Positions 25,723 to 35,364 of a stretch of DNA of 58,999 bases are shown here, one piece after another. Position 1 is the stretch's first letter. Each line of letters starts with the position of its first letter. This stretch comes from Paracoccaceae bacterium (GTDB lineage Bacteria; Pseudomonadota; Alphaproteobacteria; Rhodobacterales; Rhodobacteraceae), in contig JABSSA010000011.1 of assembly GCA_013214665.1 (NCBI GenBank), forward strand, positions 1 to 58,999, in the 5' to 3' direction. The notes beneath the pieces are model-generated. The model ran no database searches. It was given only the letters and a program-made list of their open reading frames with translations, and was not told the origin of the DNA. The position numbers were made by a program, and so were the translations under genes.

Positions 25723-26709
25723 CTAGGCGCCGGGGCGAACCTCACCGCGCACTTTCGCGCGGGCCTTTTGCCGTTCGCGGATGAAGACAAAGACCCCGCT
25801 GGCCAGGATCAGGGCAATACCGATCCAGACCTCTAGCACCGGCAGGTCAGCGAAAATGATGAATCCCCAAAACACTGAAAGCGGCAGGCCGACATATTCG
25901 AAAGGCGCAATCGTCGCGGCATCCGCGACGCGGTAGGCTTGGCTGAGGCAGTAGCCAATGGCGGCCGAATTCACGCCCAGCAAAAAGAACACCCATTGAT
26001 CCTGCGGCGCTGGCCAAACCCAAGCGCGGAGCAAAAAGGTCATCGAGTCAGAGCTGTTGGCATCCACAAAGCGCCCATCCCCCGCCACAAAGAAAAACCC
26101 AAGCGAGACGATAACAAACATGCCTTGGATATAGACCGCGAGGGCGCTGGCCTTGCTTTCTACGCCCAATTTGCGGGTCAGCAATTGGTTCAGCGCATAG
26201 GTCAACGCTGAGAGCACCGGCAAGAGCAGGATCAGGCGGTTGACGGTCAATTCCTCTGATCCGGCCCAAGGGCGCTGCATGATCAACACACCCACAAAGC
26301 CGATTGCAACAGCGCTCAGGCGCAGCGGACCGACCTTTTCGCCCAATATCGGGATCGACAGAACGGTGATAAAGAGCGGTGCCGCAAAGAAAAGCGCGGT
26401 GGCATCCGCCAGGGGCAAAACGGCCAACGCCAGAAAAAAGGTCATGTTGGCGATCACAATCAGGAGACCGCGCAGCATATGAAGACCGGGCCGACGGGTT
26501 TTGAGAATGCCCCATCCGCCTTCCATCTGCACCAGAACCAGGCTGAACATGATGCCAATGCCAGAGCGCGCAAATACGATCTGGTGTAAAGGGTAATCGC
26601 CCGAGAATTCTTTGATCATCACGTCGTTGAGCGAAATGCAAAACATGCCCAGCACGACAAACAGAATGCCCAGGCCCGCGCGATTTTCGGGGGTGGTGGT
26701 CATACGCAT
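25723..26709 (-). CDS. DMT superfamily (EamA) transporter
   Basis: A 328-residue inner-membrane protein with ten predicted helices in two EamA repeats. GVLIMQRPW separates the halves, and the second has the typical APFEYVGLPLSVFWGFIIFADLP. Such proteins export metabolites, often amino acids or related compounds. ATG at 26703 is an alternative start. It converges with the quinone-reductase-like gene with a 4-base gap. Confidence 0.87.
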   Translation of the reverse strand: MRMTTTPENRAGLGILFVVLGMFCISLNDVMIKEFSGDYPLHQIVFARSGIGIMFSLVLVQMEGGWGILKTRRPGLHMLRGLLIVIANMTFFLALAVLPLADATALFFAAPLFITVLSIPILGEKVGPLRLSAVAIGFVGVLIMQRPWAGSEELTVNRLILLLPVLSALTYALNQLLTRKLGVESKASALAVYIQGMFVIVSLGFFFVAGDGRFVDANSSDSMTFLLRAWVWPAPQDQWVFFLLGVNSAAIGYCLSQAYRVADAATIAPFEYVGLPLSVFWGFIIFADLPVLEVWIGIALILASGVFVFIRERQKARAKVRGEVRPGA

Positions 26710-26858
26710 TGCCTATCATACTCGCGCCATGCGTCTAGGTGCATAACCGACCAATCGACGTCGGATTGTCACCACTGGTGCCCGCCCATGATCCGCGATA
26801 TGGCTCATGACCTATTCAAAGACGTGCAATTTTAGGCCACACGACAGGGAGAAACGCC

Positions 26859-27374
26859 ATGCAAATGTCAGATACGCGACGGATCGAAGCCAGCCCCGAG
26901 GACGTTTACGCAGCCCTGTTGAACCCTGAGGTGCTCAAAGAATGCGTACCGGGGGCCCAGGAGGTTTCGGGAACACCTGAGGCCGGCTTTGAAGCCACTG
27001 TCATGCAAAAGGTTGGACCGGTGAAAGCCACGTTCAAAGGGGCAGTGGTGCTTTCCGAGATGGTCGAGAACCAAAGCCTGAAGATTAGCGGCGAAGGTAA
27101 AGGCGGCGCGGCAGGCTTTGCCAAAGGCGGCGCTGACGTGCGGTTGGCTGCGGTCGAGGGCGGCACCGAATTGAGCTATGATGTGGAAGCCAAGGTCGGC
27201 GGCAAGCTGGCGCAATTGGGCAGCCGCATCATCGACGGGTTTGCCAAGAAGATGGCAGATCAGTTTTTCACCAACCTGCAAGAAACGCTGGAAGGCCCCA
27301 AAGAGGCCGATGGCGATGCAGAGAGCAGTGGCGAAAAGAAAGGGTGGCTGGGCCGGTTGACTGGCGGCGCCTAA
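26859..27374 (+). CDS. CoxG-like SRPBCC family protein
   Basis: A 171-residue protein similar to carbon-monoxide dehydrogenase accessory protein CoxG. The SRPBCC core covers about residues 1-145 (ASPEDVYAALLNPEVLKECVPGAQEV, VGPVKATFKGAV, YDVEAKVGGKLAQLGSRIIDGFAKKMADQFF). A short acidic linker then leads to a hydrophilic tail. No cox structural genes are nearby, so a CO-related role cannot be claimed; CoxG-like proteins also accompany other molybdenum hydroxylases. An ABC exporter gene starts 46 bases later. Confidence 0.82.
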   Translation: MQMSDTRRIEASPEDVYAALLNPEVLKECVPGAQEVSGTPEAGFEATVMQKVGPVKATFKGAVVLSEMVENQSLKISGEGKGGAAGFAKGGADVRLAAVEGGTELSYDVEAKVGGKLAQLGSRIIDGFAKKMADQFFTNLQETLEGPKEADGDAESSGEKKGWLGRLTGGA

Positions 27375-27420
27375 CCCCCACCTGAAACACCGCGGCATGG
27401 GATCAGAAGGAACCGGGCCA

Positions 27421-28350
27421 GTGACGACGATTTTGGATGTGCAGAACCTGCGCAAAACCTACGCGGGCGGCTTTGAAGCGCTCAAAAACATCAATTTGCA
27501 GATCGAAGAGGGCGAAATTCTTGCCCTTCTTGGCCCCAACGGCGCCGGGAAAACGACTTTGATCTCAGCGATCTGTGGGATCACGACACCAAGCGCGGGG
27601 TCGATATCCGTGGCCGGGCATGACATCGTGACCGATTTCCGCGCCGCGAGAAAAGCCATTGGCCTCGTGCCGCAGGAAATCGCGCTGGAGCCGTTTGAAA
27701 AGGTGATCAACACCGTGCGGTTTTCGCGCGGGTTGTTCGGCAAAGGACGCCGGGACGATTTCGTTGAAAACCTGCTGCGGCGGCTGTCGCTTTGGGACAA
27801 GCGCGACAATCGTATTCGCGAATTGTCAGGCGGGATGAAGCGGCGCGTGCTGATCGCAAAGGCGCTGGCGCATGAGCCGCGGGTCTTGTTTCTCGATGAG
27901 CCCACCGCCGGTGTGGATGTCGAGCTGCGCAAAGACATGTGGGATATTGTTGCCGATCTGAAGAAAGAGGGTGTGACGATCATTTTGACCACCCACTACA
28001 TCGAAGAGGCCGAAGCCATCGCCGACCGGGTGGGCGTGATCAGCAAGGGCGAAATCCTGTTGGTTCAGGAAAAAGCCAAGCTGATGGAGCAGATGGGCAA
28101 AAAGGAACTTGAGGTGCAATTGGCTGCCCCGATCAGCGACGTGCCTGAAAGCCTGCGCTCTCATGCTCTGCGTGTCGGGGAAGATGGGCATAGCCTGATC
28201 TATACCTACGACACCACGCGCGAACGCACGGGCATCACCAAGCTGTTGAACGATGTCGCCGCAGAAGGTCTGTCACTGCGCGATGTGATGACGCGGCAAT
28301 CGAGCCTTGAGGACATTTTTGTTTCTCTCCTGAAGGAGGACGCGGCATGA
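27421..28350 (+). CDS. ABC-2 type exporter, ATP-binding subunit
   Basis: A 309-residue ATPase. Walker [14 protein letters not shown], signature [16 protein letters not shown], Walker [14 protein letters not shown] and the switch His in [11 protein letters not shown] are intact. A C-terminal extension of about 80 residues follows, as in the YadG/CcmA-like group. The start is taken as GTG 27421, with AAGGA 8 bases upstream; ATG 27397 lies before that site. It overlaps the permease gene by ATGA. Substrate unknown. Confidence 0.9.
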   Translation: MTTILDVQNLRKTYAGGFEALKNINLQIEEGEILALLGPNGAGKTTLISAICGITTPSAGSISVAGHDIVTDFRAARKAIGLVPQEIALEPFEKVINTVRFSRGLFGKGRRDDFVENLLRRLSLWDKRDNRIRELSGGMKRRVLIAKALAHEPRVLFLDEPTAGVDVELRKDMWDIVADLKKEGVTIILTTHYIEEAEAIADRVGVISKGEILLVQEKAKLMEQMGKKELEVQLAAPISDVPESLRSHALRVGEDGHSLIYTYDTTRERTGITKLLNDVAAEGLSLRDVMTRQSSLEDIFVSLLKEDAA

Positions 28351-29108
28351 ACTGGAGCGCGGTAAAATCCATCTACGTGTACGAGATGACGCGGTTTTTC
28401 AGAACGATCGCGCAAAGCCTCATCTCACCCGTGGTCTCAACATCCCTGTATTTTGTGGTGTTCGGCGCGGCCATTGGCAGCCGGATGCAAGAGATCGAAG
28501 GTGTGTCTTATGGCGCGTTCATCGTGCCGGGGCTGATCATGCTGACGGTCATGACCCAATCCATCTCGAACGCCTCGTTTGGCATCTATTTCCCGAAATT
28601 CATCGGCACCTTTTATGAACTGTTGTCTGCGCCAGTGAATTTCATCGAGATCGTGATGGGCTATGCTGGTGCGGCGGCAACCAAAGCGTTTTTGATCGGG
28701 CTGATTATCCTGGGCACGTCGTTCCTCTTTGTAGACATCACCATCGCCCATCCGCTGGCTATGTTGGCCTTTTTGGTGCTGACTTGTCTCAGTTTTGCGC
28801 TTTTTGGCTTTATCCTTGGTATCTGGGCCGACAATTTCGAACAGCTGCAGCTGATCCCGCTTTTGGTAATCACGCCGCTGATCTTTCTGGGTGGGTCGTT
28901 CTATTCGATCACCATGTTGCCGCCCGTGTGGCAGACCATCTCGCTCTTTAATCCCGTTGTGTACCTGATTTCCGGGTTCCGCTGGGCGTTCTTTGGAATG
29001 TCTGACGTGCCGGTTGTGACATCCCTGTTCGCAATTGCGGTGTTCTTTGCGATTTGCCTTGGATTTGTGGGTTGGATTTTCCGCACTGGCTGGCGCATCA
29101 GACAATAA
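28347..29108 (+). CDS. ABC-2 type exporter, permease subunit
   Basis: A 253-residue integral membrane protein with six hydrophobic segments. It has the YadH-like pattern [33 protein letters not shown] and [38 protein letters not shown]. It pairs with the preceding ATPase through an ATGA overlap. It may export lipid, polysaccharide or drug-like compounds; the sequence does not say which. Confidence 0.9.
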   Translation: MNWSAVKSIYVYEMTRFFRTIAQSLISPVVSTSLYFVVFGAAIGSRMQEIEGVSYGAFIVPGLIMLTVMTQSISNASFGIYFPKFIGTFYELLSAPVNFIEIVMGYAGAAATKAFLIGLIILGTSFLFVDITIAHPLAMLAFLVLTCLSFALFGFILGIWADNFEQLQLIPLLVITPLIFLGGSFYSITMLPPVWQTISLFNPVVYLISGFRWAFFGMSDVPVVTSLFAIAVFFAICLGFVGWIFRTGWRIRQ

Positions 29109-29189
29109 TGCGTGTCATCAGCGCCAAAGGTCGTTTTCCTTTGGCGCTGGGCCTTGTTTGACCCCTCTGACGTCTCTACATGCCAATTT

Positions 29190-29987
29190 ATGAGACGCTG
29201 GTTCCCATTTTTTAACTCCGCGCCACTAATTTCGGTGGTGCGCCTTCAAGGCGTGATCACGAGCGGTGGTCGCGGGGGGCTGTCTGATCGTGGTTTGGCC
29301 GCGACGTTGGAGCGGGCGTTTTCCAAGGGAAAACCTGCTGCCGTCGCTTTGGAAATCAACTCGCCCGGTGGTAGCCCGGTGCAATCTTCTTTGATCGGCG
29401 CACGCATTCGCCGGCTGGCCGAAGACAAAGGCATCCCGGTTTTCGCATTCGTCGAAGATGTGGCCGCCTCGGGCGGGTATTGGCTGGCTGCGAGCGCGGA
29501 TGAGATTTATGCAGATCCCAGTTCGGTTGTCGGCTCCATCGGCGTGATTTCGGCCAGCTTTGGCGCCCATGATCTGATTGCGCGCTATGGGGTTGAACGG
29601 CGGGTCTATACGGCGGGCACGTCGAAAAGCCAGTTGGATCCGTTCCGCCCCGAAAACGAAGAGGATGTTGCGCGGCTGAAAAGCCTGTTGAACGACATTC
29701 ATGGGAATTTCATCGACCACGTGAAGGCGCGCCGGGGCAGCAAGCTGTCAACCGAGGCTGATCTCTTTAATGGCGAAGTTTGGTTGGGCGAAAAAGCTAA
29801 GGCGCTCGGCCTGATCGACGGGATCGACCATGTGAAACCGTTCATGCAACAGCGTTTCGGCAAAAAGGTTAAGTTCCGCAGATACGGTATGCGCCGCCCC
29901 CTGCTGTCACGCATCGGTGGTCAGTTGATGGGAGACGCCGTCGCCCAGATCGAAGAACGCGCGGCATTTGCGCAATACGGGTTGTGA
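29190..29987 (+). CDS. Signal-peptide-peptidase-like serine protease (family S49)
   Basis: A 265-residue S49 protease, a membrane-linked serine peptidase with a Ser-Lys dyad. Ser94 lies in VAASGGYWLAASAD and Lys146 in GTSKSQLDPF; the spacing of 52 matches the SppA family. SPGGSPVQS and PSSVVGSIGVI form the oxyanion and cleft region. The start at 29190 is inferred from where the typical short N-terminus (MRRWFPFF) begins; the frame is open 78 bases further up. Single-domain length, not the double-length E. coli SppA. The small zinc-ribbon gene follows after 4 bases. Confidence 0.87.
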   Translation: MRRWFPFFNSAPLISVVRLQGVITSGGRGGLSDRGLAATLERAFSKGKPAAVALEINSPGGSPVQSSLIGARIRRLAEDKGIPVFAFVEDVAASGGYWLAASADEIYADPSSVVGSIGVISASFGAHDLIARYGVERRVYTAGTSKSQLDPFRPENEEDVARLKSLLNDIHGNFIDHVKARRGSKLSTEADLFNGEVWLGEKAKALGLIDGIDHVKPFMQQRFGKKVKFRRYGMRRPLLSRIGGQLMGDAVAQIEERAAFAQYGL

Positions 29988-29991
29988 CGGC

Positions 29992-30159
29992 GTGCTAAGC
30001 AAGATTGTCCTCCTGTTCTTGGCGTTTATCGCTGTGCTCGCCATCTTTGGTAAGTTGCACTGGATTGGTGGAAAAAGACTGGCTTCGGCCAAATGCCCCA
30101 AATGTGGGCGCTATCGTATCGGGCGTGGGCCCTGTGGCTGTGGGCATAGGAGCCGGTGA
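29992..30159 (+). CDS. 55-residue zinc-ribbon membrane protein
   Basis: A small protein starting at GTG 29992. One transmembrane segment (IVLLFLAFIAVLAIFG) is followed by a cysteine cluster with the pattern CPKC-x9-C-x-C, which could bind one zinc. It lies 4 bases after the S49 protease gene and overlaps the antiporter start, so it is part of the same transcript. The conserved-looking cluster and tight spacing argue that it is real. Function unknown; perhaps a partner or regulator of the protease. Confidence 0.62.
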   Translation: MLSKIVLLFLAFIAVLAIFGKLHWIGGKRLASAKCPKCGRYRIGRGPCGCGHRSR

Positions 30160-31118
30160 TGCATGACGTGATGCCTTGGGCGCTTTCCGGGTTGGGATTG
30201 ATCATTCTTTTGCTTGCCGGTGACGCGCTGGTGAAGGGGGCGGTCAACCTGTCGCTGAGGCTGGGCGTGCCTGCGTTGATCGTCAGTCTGACGATCGTGG
30301 CCTTTGGCACGTCGGCGCCGGAATTGCTGATCTCTGTTTCGGCCATTCTGGATGACGCACCGGGGCTTGCCCTGGGCAATGTGGTCGGCTCGAACACAGC
30401 TAATATTCTGTTGGTGCTGGGCATTCCGGCCATTATGGCGACGATGTTCACCTCGGAATGCGATAGCCGCAAAACCTATAACATCATGATTGCGTCGACA
30501 GTGTTGTTCATCGCGTTGGCGTTCCGTGGTGTGTTTGATTGGATTGCGGGCATTGTCCTCTTGGCGGTGCTTGCTGGTGTGCTGGGCAGCGCTTTTATGG
30601 AAGCACGCGCGCATCATAAGGCGGGAAAAGAGGCCACTGAAGAAGAAGAGGTGGAAGGTGCGGACCCAGACCTGCCTGGCTGGCGCATTGCGCTCTTCAT
30701 GGTTCTGGGCCTGATTGGCTTGCCCTTGGGGGCCGATCTGCTTGTTGACAACGCAACAATCATCGCGCGCCAATATGGCGTGACCGAAACGGTGATCGGC
30801 CTGACCCTGGTGGCGCTGGGCACCTCTCTGCCCGAGTTGGCAACCACCGTCATGGCGGCGTTGCGGCGGCAGGCGGATGTGGCGCTGGGCAATGTGATCG
30901 GGTCGAACATGTTCAACCTGCTTGCCATCATCGGCGTGGCCACCTTGGTTGGCCCCATTCCTGTCGAAGACAAATTCCTGACCTTTGATCTTTGGGTGAT
31001 GCTGGGCGCTTCGGTGCTGATCCTGCCATTTGTTTACAGTGGGTGGAACATCACAAGACCGTGGGGCATTGCCTTGACCTTGCTCTACGTGACTTATGTT
31101 GCCGTGGTACTGCACTGA
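30159..31118 (+). CDS. Cation/Ca2+ antiporter (CaCA family, YrbG-like)
   Basis: A 319-residue inner-membrane exchanger with two inverted halves of about five helices. Each half carries the alpha-repeat: SLTIVAFGTSAPELLIS with LALGNVVGSNTANI, and GLTLVALGTSLPELATT with VALGNVIGSNMFNL. An acidic loop (EATEEEEVEGADPD) lies between them. ATG 30159 is preferred over GTG 30156, since AGGAG then lies 6 bases upstream. Confidence 0.92.
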   Translation: MHDVMPWALSGLGLIILLLAGDALVKGAVNLSLRLGVPALIVSLTIVAFGTSAPELLISVSAILDDAPGLALGNVVGSNTANILLVLGIPAIMATMFTSECDSRKTYNIMIASTVLFIALAFRGVFDWIAGIVLLAVLAGVLGSAFMEARAHHKAGKEATEEEEVEGADPDLPGWRIALFMVLGLIGLPLGADLLVDNATIIARQYGVTETVIGLTLVALGTSLPELATTVMAALRRQADVALGNVIGSNMFNLLAIIGVATLVGPIPVEDKFLTFDLWVMLGASVLILPFVYSGWNITRPWGIALTLLYVTYVAVVLH

Positions 31119-31135
31119 CCAAAAAGGCGAAACAC

Positions 31136-31915
31136 ATGGCGCGAGCATTGGTGACCGGCGCGGGCGGGCGCATCGGGCAAGGTATGGCAATCTATCTGGC
31201 GAGCCGGGGCTATGACGTGGCCGTGCATTACGCCTCATCTCGTGATGGCGCAGATGCCACAGCAAAAGCCATCGAATCCCACGGGCAAAAGGCCGTGTGT
31301 CTGAAAGCAGATCTGCTGGATGACACCGCAACCAAAGCGTTGTTTTCCGACAGCGTTGACGCGTTGGGCGGCCCAATCACCTGTTTGATCAACAACGCCT
31401 CCATCTTTGAATATGACACTATTCACACCGCGACCGACGCAAGCTGGGACCGCCACATTGGCAGCAACCTGCGTGCGCCTTTTTTGCTGACGCAGGCGAT
31501 GGCGCATCAAAATCTGGCCGCAGAGACGGATGCTCAGGGGGAACCCATTGCCACCGGTCTGGTCATCAACATGGTCGACCAACGGGTGCGCAAGCTGACG
31601 CCTGAATTCATGACCTATACGATTGCCAAGATGGGTCTTTGGGCAATGACACAGACCACTGCGCAGGCCTTGGCACCAGCCATTCGGGTCAATGCCATTG
31701 GCCCCGGTCCCACGCTGCAAGGCTTGCGCCAATCAGAGGAACATTTTGCCAGCCAGCGTGCCGCGACTGTGCTGGGCCGTGGTGCCAACCTCAGCGACAT
31801 GACCGGCGCGCTTGGGTATTTCCTCGATTCGCCGGGAATCACCGGGCAATTGCTATGTGTCGACGGGGGGCAGCATTTGGCCTGGGAAACGCCAGACGTG
31901 TTGGGTGTGGAATAA
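31136..31915 (+). CDS. Short-chain dehydrogenase/reductase, possibly pteridine reductase-like
   Basis: A 259-residue SDR. Cofactor motif VTGAGGRIGQGMA, NNAS motif in LINNASIFEYDTI, catalytic Tyr-x3-Lys in YTIAK, and C-terminal QLLCVDGGQHLAW. The asparagine-serine pattern NNASIFEYD and INMVDQRVRKLTPEF resemble FolM/PTR1-type dihydropteridine reductases, which is an inference only. It lies 17 bases after the antiporter gene. An AT-rich gap follows. Confidence 0.8.
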   Translation: MARALVTGAGGRIGQGMAIYLASRGYDVAVHYASSRDGADATAKAIESHGQKAVCLKADLLDDTATKALFSDSVDALGGPITCLINNASIFEYDTIHTATDASWDRHIGSNLRAPFLLTQAMAHQNLAAETDAQGEPIATGLVINMVDQRVRKLTPEFMTYTIAKMGLWAMTQTTAQALAPAIRVNAIGPGPTLQGLRQSEEHFASQRAATVLGRGANLSDMTGALGYFLDSPGITGQLLCVDGGQHLAWETPDVLGVE

Positions 31916-32036
31916 CGCCCATACTTAGTTGTGCACCGTTCACGTCCGCTTCACACAAATGTCATAAAATTGTCTTTGTTTTCAGTGTTTTGCCAGGGCA
32001 TCAAATTATTATCTTTTAGATTCAATGCGTTAAAAT

Positions 32037-32057
32037 TGTGCCTAATTTTTAGGCACA
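32037..32057. promoter_or_regulatory. Perfect palindrome, operator-like
   Basis: TGTGCCTAA and TTAGGCACA form a perfect 9-bp inverted repeat around TTT. It lies directly before the possible gene fragment below. From memory, not checked, similar GTGCCTAA palindromes precede AbiEi-type antitoxin genes; it could equally be a hairpin in RNA. Confidence 0.5.
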
Positions 32058-32188
32058 TTGATGAAGCCCCAATAAAACAAGGAAAAATCCCACGTCTCAA
32101 GAAGTTACTCTCAGACTTACCCACAGGTTTCGTGGATGCCTCTTTGCTTGATATCTCAAGCATCTCGGTGCAGCCGCGTGTGGCTTGA
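32057..32188 (+). pseudogene. Possible remnant of an AbiEi-like winged-helix antitoxin N-terminus
   Basis: The frame after the palindrome encodes KIPRLKKLLSDLPTGFVD, then ASLLDISSISVQPRVA and a stop. The pattern (helix, LP-x-GF-V-D, helix, I-S) recalls the N-terminal DNA-binding domain of AbiEi/type IV antitoxins, which normally goes on for over 100 residues. It has no ATG start in frame and no toxin gene follows. If the resemblance is real this is a truncated relic; chance is also possible. Confidence 0.3.
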
Positions 32189-32218
32189 GCACCGAATCAA
32201 TAATATCCTCTTAACGTG

Positions 32219-34090
32219 ATGACGACGCCCGACTCAGCTCCAGATACCCGCCCCGGTCACAAAGTGATCGCCGATTATGTGAAGACCCTCGACAATTCGC
32301 CGGGGGTGTACCGCATGCTCGATCACGAAAGCCGCGTGCTTTACGTCGGCAAGGCCCGCAACCTCAAAGCACGGGTATCAAACTACACGCGCCCCACCGG
32401 GCATAGTGGCCGGATCGCCAAGATGATTTCGCTCACGGCTTCGATGATGTTTCTGACCACGCGGACCGAAACAGAGGCCTTGTTGCTGGAACAGAACCTG
32501 ATCAAGCAGCTGAAACCCAAGTTCAACGTTCTGCTGAGAGACGATAAATCCTTTCCCAATGTGCTGGTGACACGGGATCATGATTTCCCGATGATCAAGA
32601 AACATCGCGGGGCGAAAACGCAGAAAGGCGCGTATTATGGCCCCTTTGCGAGTGCCGGTGCGGTCAATCGCAGCCTAAACCAGCTGCAAAAGGTGTTCTT
32701 GCTGCGCAATTGCACAGACAGCCAGTTTGAGAGCCGCACGCGCCCCTGCCTGCAATACCAGATCAAGCGCTGCTCGGGGCCTTGCGTGGGTCTGATCTCA
32801 AAACAGGATTATGCGGCCTCCGTGCGGGATGCAGAAGCGTTTTTGAGCGGTAAGTCCACCGACGTTCAGGCAAAGCTGGCTGAAGATATGCAAGCCGCCT
32901 CAGAGGCGATGGAGTTTGAACGGGCGGCGGCCCTGCGCGACCGTATCCGCGCGATGACATCGGTGCAGACAGCCCAGGGTATCAACCCACAAACCGTGAC
33001 TGAGGCGGATATTATCGCGCTGTACCTGGATCGTGGGCAGGCCTGTGTTCAGGTGTTTTTCATCCGCGCCGGCCAAAACTGGGGCAACAAGGATTACTAT
33101 CCGCGCGTTGGAGCCGATATTGACGCCGCCGAAGTGCTGGAGGCCTTTCTGGGCCAGTTCTATGACACCAAGGAACCACCGCGTCAGGTGATCCTGTCCA
33201 ATGCGATCGACAACATGCCGCTGATGGCCGATGCGCTTACCCAAAAGCTGGGCCGCAAGGTTGAGCTATTGGTCCCGCAGCGGGGCGAGAAAGCCGAGCT
33301 GATTGACGGCGCGATGCGCAACGCCCGTGAAAGCCTGGCGCGTAAGATGGCCGAAAGTGCCACACAGGCCAAGTTGCTCAAAGGTTTGGCAGAGGCATTC
33401 GAGTTGCCTGACGCGCCTGCGCGGGTCGAGGTGTATGACAACTCGCACATTCAAGGCACAAATGCGGTTGGCGCCATGATTGTTGTCGGCCCAGAAGGGT
33501 TCGCCAAAAACAGCTATCGCAAGTTCAACATCAAAGGTGATGATCTGACGCCGGGTGATGACTTTGGCATGATGAAAGAAGTGCTGACCCGACGTTTCAA
33601 ACGGCTGAAAAAGGACGACCCAGACCGCAGCCTTGGGCATTGGCCTGATCTGTTGCTGATCGATGGTGGCGCCGGACAGGTGAGTGCGGTGGACGAGATC
33701 ATGCGCGAACACGGGGTCGAAGACATTCCAATGATTGGCGTCGCCAAGGGCGTGGATCGCGACGCGGGCAAGGAAGAGTTTCACCGCACGGGCAAACGCC
33801 CCTTCGCTTTGCGCCACAACGACCCGGTTTTGTATTTCGTGCAGCGGATGCGCGATGAAGCACACCGGTTTGCCAACGGCACGCACCGCGCCAAGCGCGC
33901 AAAGGCGATGAGCGCCAATCCGTTGGATGATGTGCCCGGCGTAGGTGCTGCGCGCAAACGCGCGCTGTTGGCGCATTTCGGATCGGCCAAGGCGGTGTCG
34001 CGGGCCAATTTGGCGGATTTGAAGGCTGTTGACGGGGTGTCAGAGAGCCTGGCGCAGAAGGTGTACGACTTTTTTCATGAACGCGGGTGA
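32219..34090 (+). CDS. uvrC: Excinuclease ABC subunit C
   Basis: A 623-residue nucleotide-excision-repair endonuclease that cuts both sides of a lesion with UvrB. The GIY-YIG nuclease domain lies near the N-terminus ([20 protein letters not shown]). The UVR helical pair follows ([23 protein letters not shown]), then the RNase H-like C-terminal nuclease ([33 protein letters not shown]), and finally a double helix-hairpin-helix ([20 protein letters not shown]). ATG 32219 is taken over GTG 32216. It heads the uvrC-pgsA-moaD-moaE series. Confidence 0.96.
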   Translation: MTTPDSAPDTRPGHKVIADYVKTLDNSPGVYRMLDHESRVLYVGKARNLKARVSNYTRPTGHSGRIAKMISLTASMMFLTTRTETEALLLEQNLIKQLKPKFNVLLRDDKSFPNVLVTRDHDFPMIKKHRGAKTQKGAYYGPFASAGAVNRSLNQLQKVFLLRNCTDSQFESRTRPCLQYQIKRCSGPCVGLISKQDYAASVRDAEAFLSGKSTDVQAKLAEDMQAASEAMEFERAAALRDRIRAMTSVQTAQGINPQTVTEADIIALYLDRGQACVQVFFIRAGQNWGNKDYYPRVGADIDAAEVLEAFLGQFYDTKEPPRQVILSNAIDNMPLMADALTQKLGRKVELLVPQRGEKAELIDGAMRNARESLARKMAESATQAKLLKGLAEAFELPDAPARVEVYDNSHIQGTNAVGAMIVVGPEGFAKNSYRKFNIKGDDLTPGDDFGMMKEVLTRRFKRLKKDDPDRSLGHWPDLLLIDGGAGQVSAVDEIMREHGVEDIPMIGVAKGVDRDAGKEEFHRTGKRPFALRHNDPVLYFVQRMRDEAHRFANGTHRAKRAKAMSANPLDDVPGVGAARKRALLAHFGSAKAVSRANLADLKAVDGVSESLAQKVYDFFHERG

Positions 34091-34194
34091 CAGTCCGGTT
34101 CACCTTCACGCGCCAAACCCGCGTTACTTGATTTACATTTTTCCCCAGCGTGCAGTAGCTTGCCCATCAACGCCACGCGGACAGGATCAGACAC

Positions 34195-35364
34195 ATGGCA
34201 GTGATGCAAGGGTTCCCCCCAGCCGAAACAGATCGCGCAACGCTCGCCAATTGGCGCACGCGCCCTTATTCCGCCTGGGCCTTTCATCACGTGCGCGAGG
34301 TTATTCCCACGGCCCCGATCCCACATGATCCTTCTGCAATCTGGGCCTTGGAACAGGGTGCGCCGATCCTGCCGGACGAAGAGATCAATGCGCTGTTGGC
34401 GGACACGAAAAACGATGCGCTTGTGATCCTGCACAAAGGCAAGATCGTGCATGAAAGCTATCGCCACGGGATGACGGCGCAGGATCCGCATATCTTGATG
34501 TCTGTGTCGAAATCCATGCTGGGGCTGTTGTCGGGTATTTTGGCCGACAAAGGTCTTTTGGATGTTGATGCGCTGCTGACCCATTATGTCCCCGAGTTGG
34601 CTGGTACGGCTTATGCCGGGGCCACGGTGCGGCAAGCGCTTGATATGCGCGTGGGTGTGGATTTTGTCGAAGATTACTTTGTCACCTCCGGGCCGATCAT
34701 CGAATATCGTAAAGCCGCAAATTGGAACCCGCTTGGGGCGGGTGAAGACGCTATGGATTTGCGGTCATTCCAATCGCTGTTGACCGAGCCGGATGGCCCA
34801 CATGGCGGGCGGTTTCACTATGCCTCTCCTGTCACGGATCTCTTGGGTTGGGTGATCGAGCGGGCCACAGGCAAACGCTATGCGGATGTGATGGCCCAGC
34901 ATCTGTGGCAACCGCTGGGCGCGGAAACCGCCGGGTACATCACTGTCGACCGGATCGGAGGCGCACGCACGGCGGGGGGCATGTGTGTGACCGCGCGGGA
35001 TCTGGCGCGGGTCGCGCAGTTGATCGTACAAAACGGTGCGCGGGATGGGGCACAAGTTTTGCCCGCCGCGTGGCTTGATGACATCTGGAACGGCGGCGAT
35101 ACGGAGGCTTGGGACCAGGGTGATTTTGCCGACAAATTTCCGGGCATAACAATGCACTATCGTTCCAAGTGTTACGTGCGCCACGAGGCCACCAAGCTGA
35201 TGCACGGTCTGGGTATTCACGGACAGTACTTCTTTGCTGATCCCGCGCGGCAGTTGGCGATTGCGTGGATGTCATCGGAGCATGACCCGATCAACGAAGA
35301 GGCCCCACGTCGGGTGATGGGTGTTCTCGAACGCGTACGGCAGGCGGCGGAGGCGGCAGGCTGA
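34195..35364 (+). CDS. Serine hydrolase of the beta-lactamase/esterase (class C-like) family
   Basis: A 389-residue enzyme with the S-x-x-K motif SVSK (Ser103, Lys106), a Tyr motif in RFHYASPVTD, and the C-terminal GIHGQYFFADPARQLAIAWMSS, where the third motif usually lies. It resembles the 6-aminohexanoate-dimer hydrolase/EstB group more than true beta-lactamases. No signal peptide is seen, so it is likely cytoplasmic. It sits between uvrC and pgsA, and pgsA starts at the very next base after its stop. Substrate unknown. Confidence 0.85.
   Translation: MAVMQGFPPAETDRATLANWRTRPYSAWAFHHVREVIPTAPIPHDPSAIWALEQGAPILPDEEINALLADTKNDALVILHKGKIVHESYRHGMTAQDPHILMSVSKSMLGLLSGILADKGLLDVDALLTHYVPELAGTAYAGATVRQALDMRVGVDFVEDYFVTSGPIIEYRKAANWNPLGAGEDAMDLRSFQSLLTEPDGPHGGRFHYASPVTDLLGWVIERATGKRYADVMAQHLWQPLGAETAGYITVDRIGGARTAGGMCVTARDLARVAQLIVQNGARDGAQVLPAAWLDDIWNGGDTEAWDQGDFADKFPGITMHYRSKCYVRHEATKLMHGLGIHGQYFFADPARQLAIAWMSSEHDPINEEAPRRVMGVLERVRQAAEAAG

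Larger units (their letters stand above)
31916..32218. other. AT-rich intergenic patch before uvrC
   Basis: About 300 bases clearly richer in A+T than their surroundings. It holds a perfect 9-bp palindromic hairpin at 32037-32057 and an open frame on the plus strand whose last 44 codons look protein-like. It must also hold the uvrC promoter. The composition suggests acquired or decaying DNA. Confidence 0.6.

Noticed and set aside
26859-29108. CoxG-like gene with the following ABC genes as a CO-dehydrogenase locus
   Set aside because: None of coxL, coxM, coxS or their AAA accessory genes is adjacent; CoxG-like proteins occur in many other contexts.
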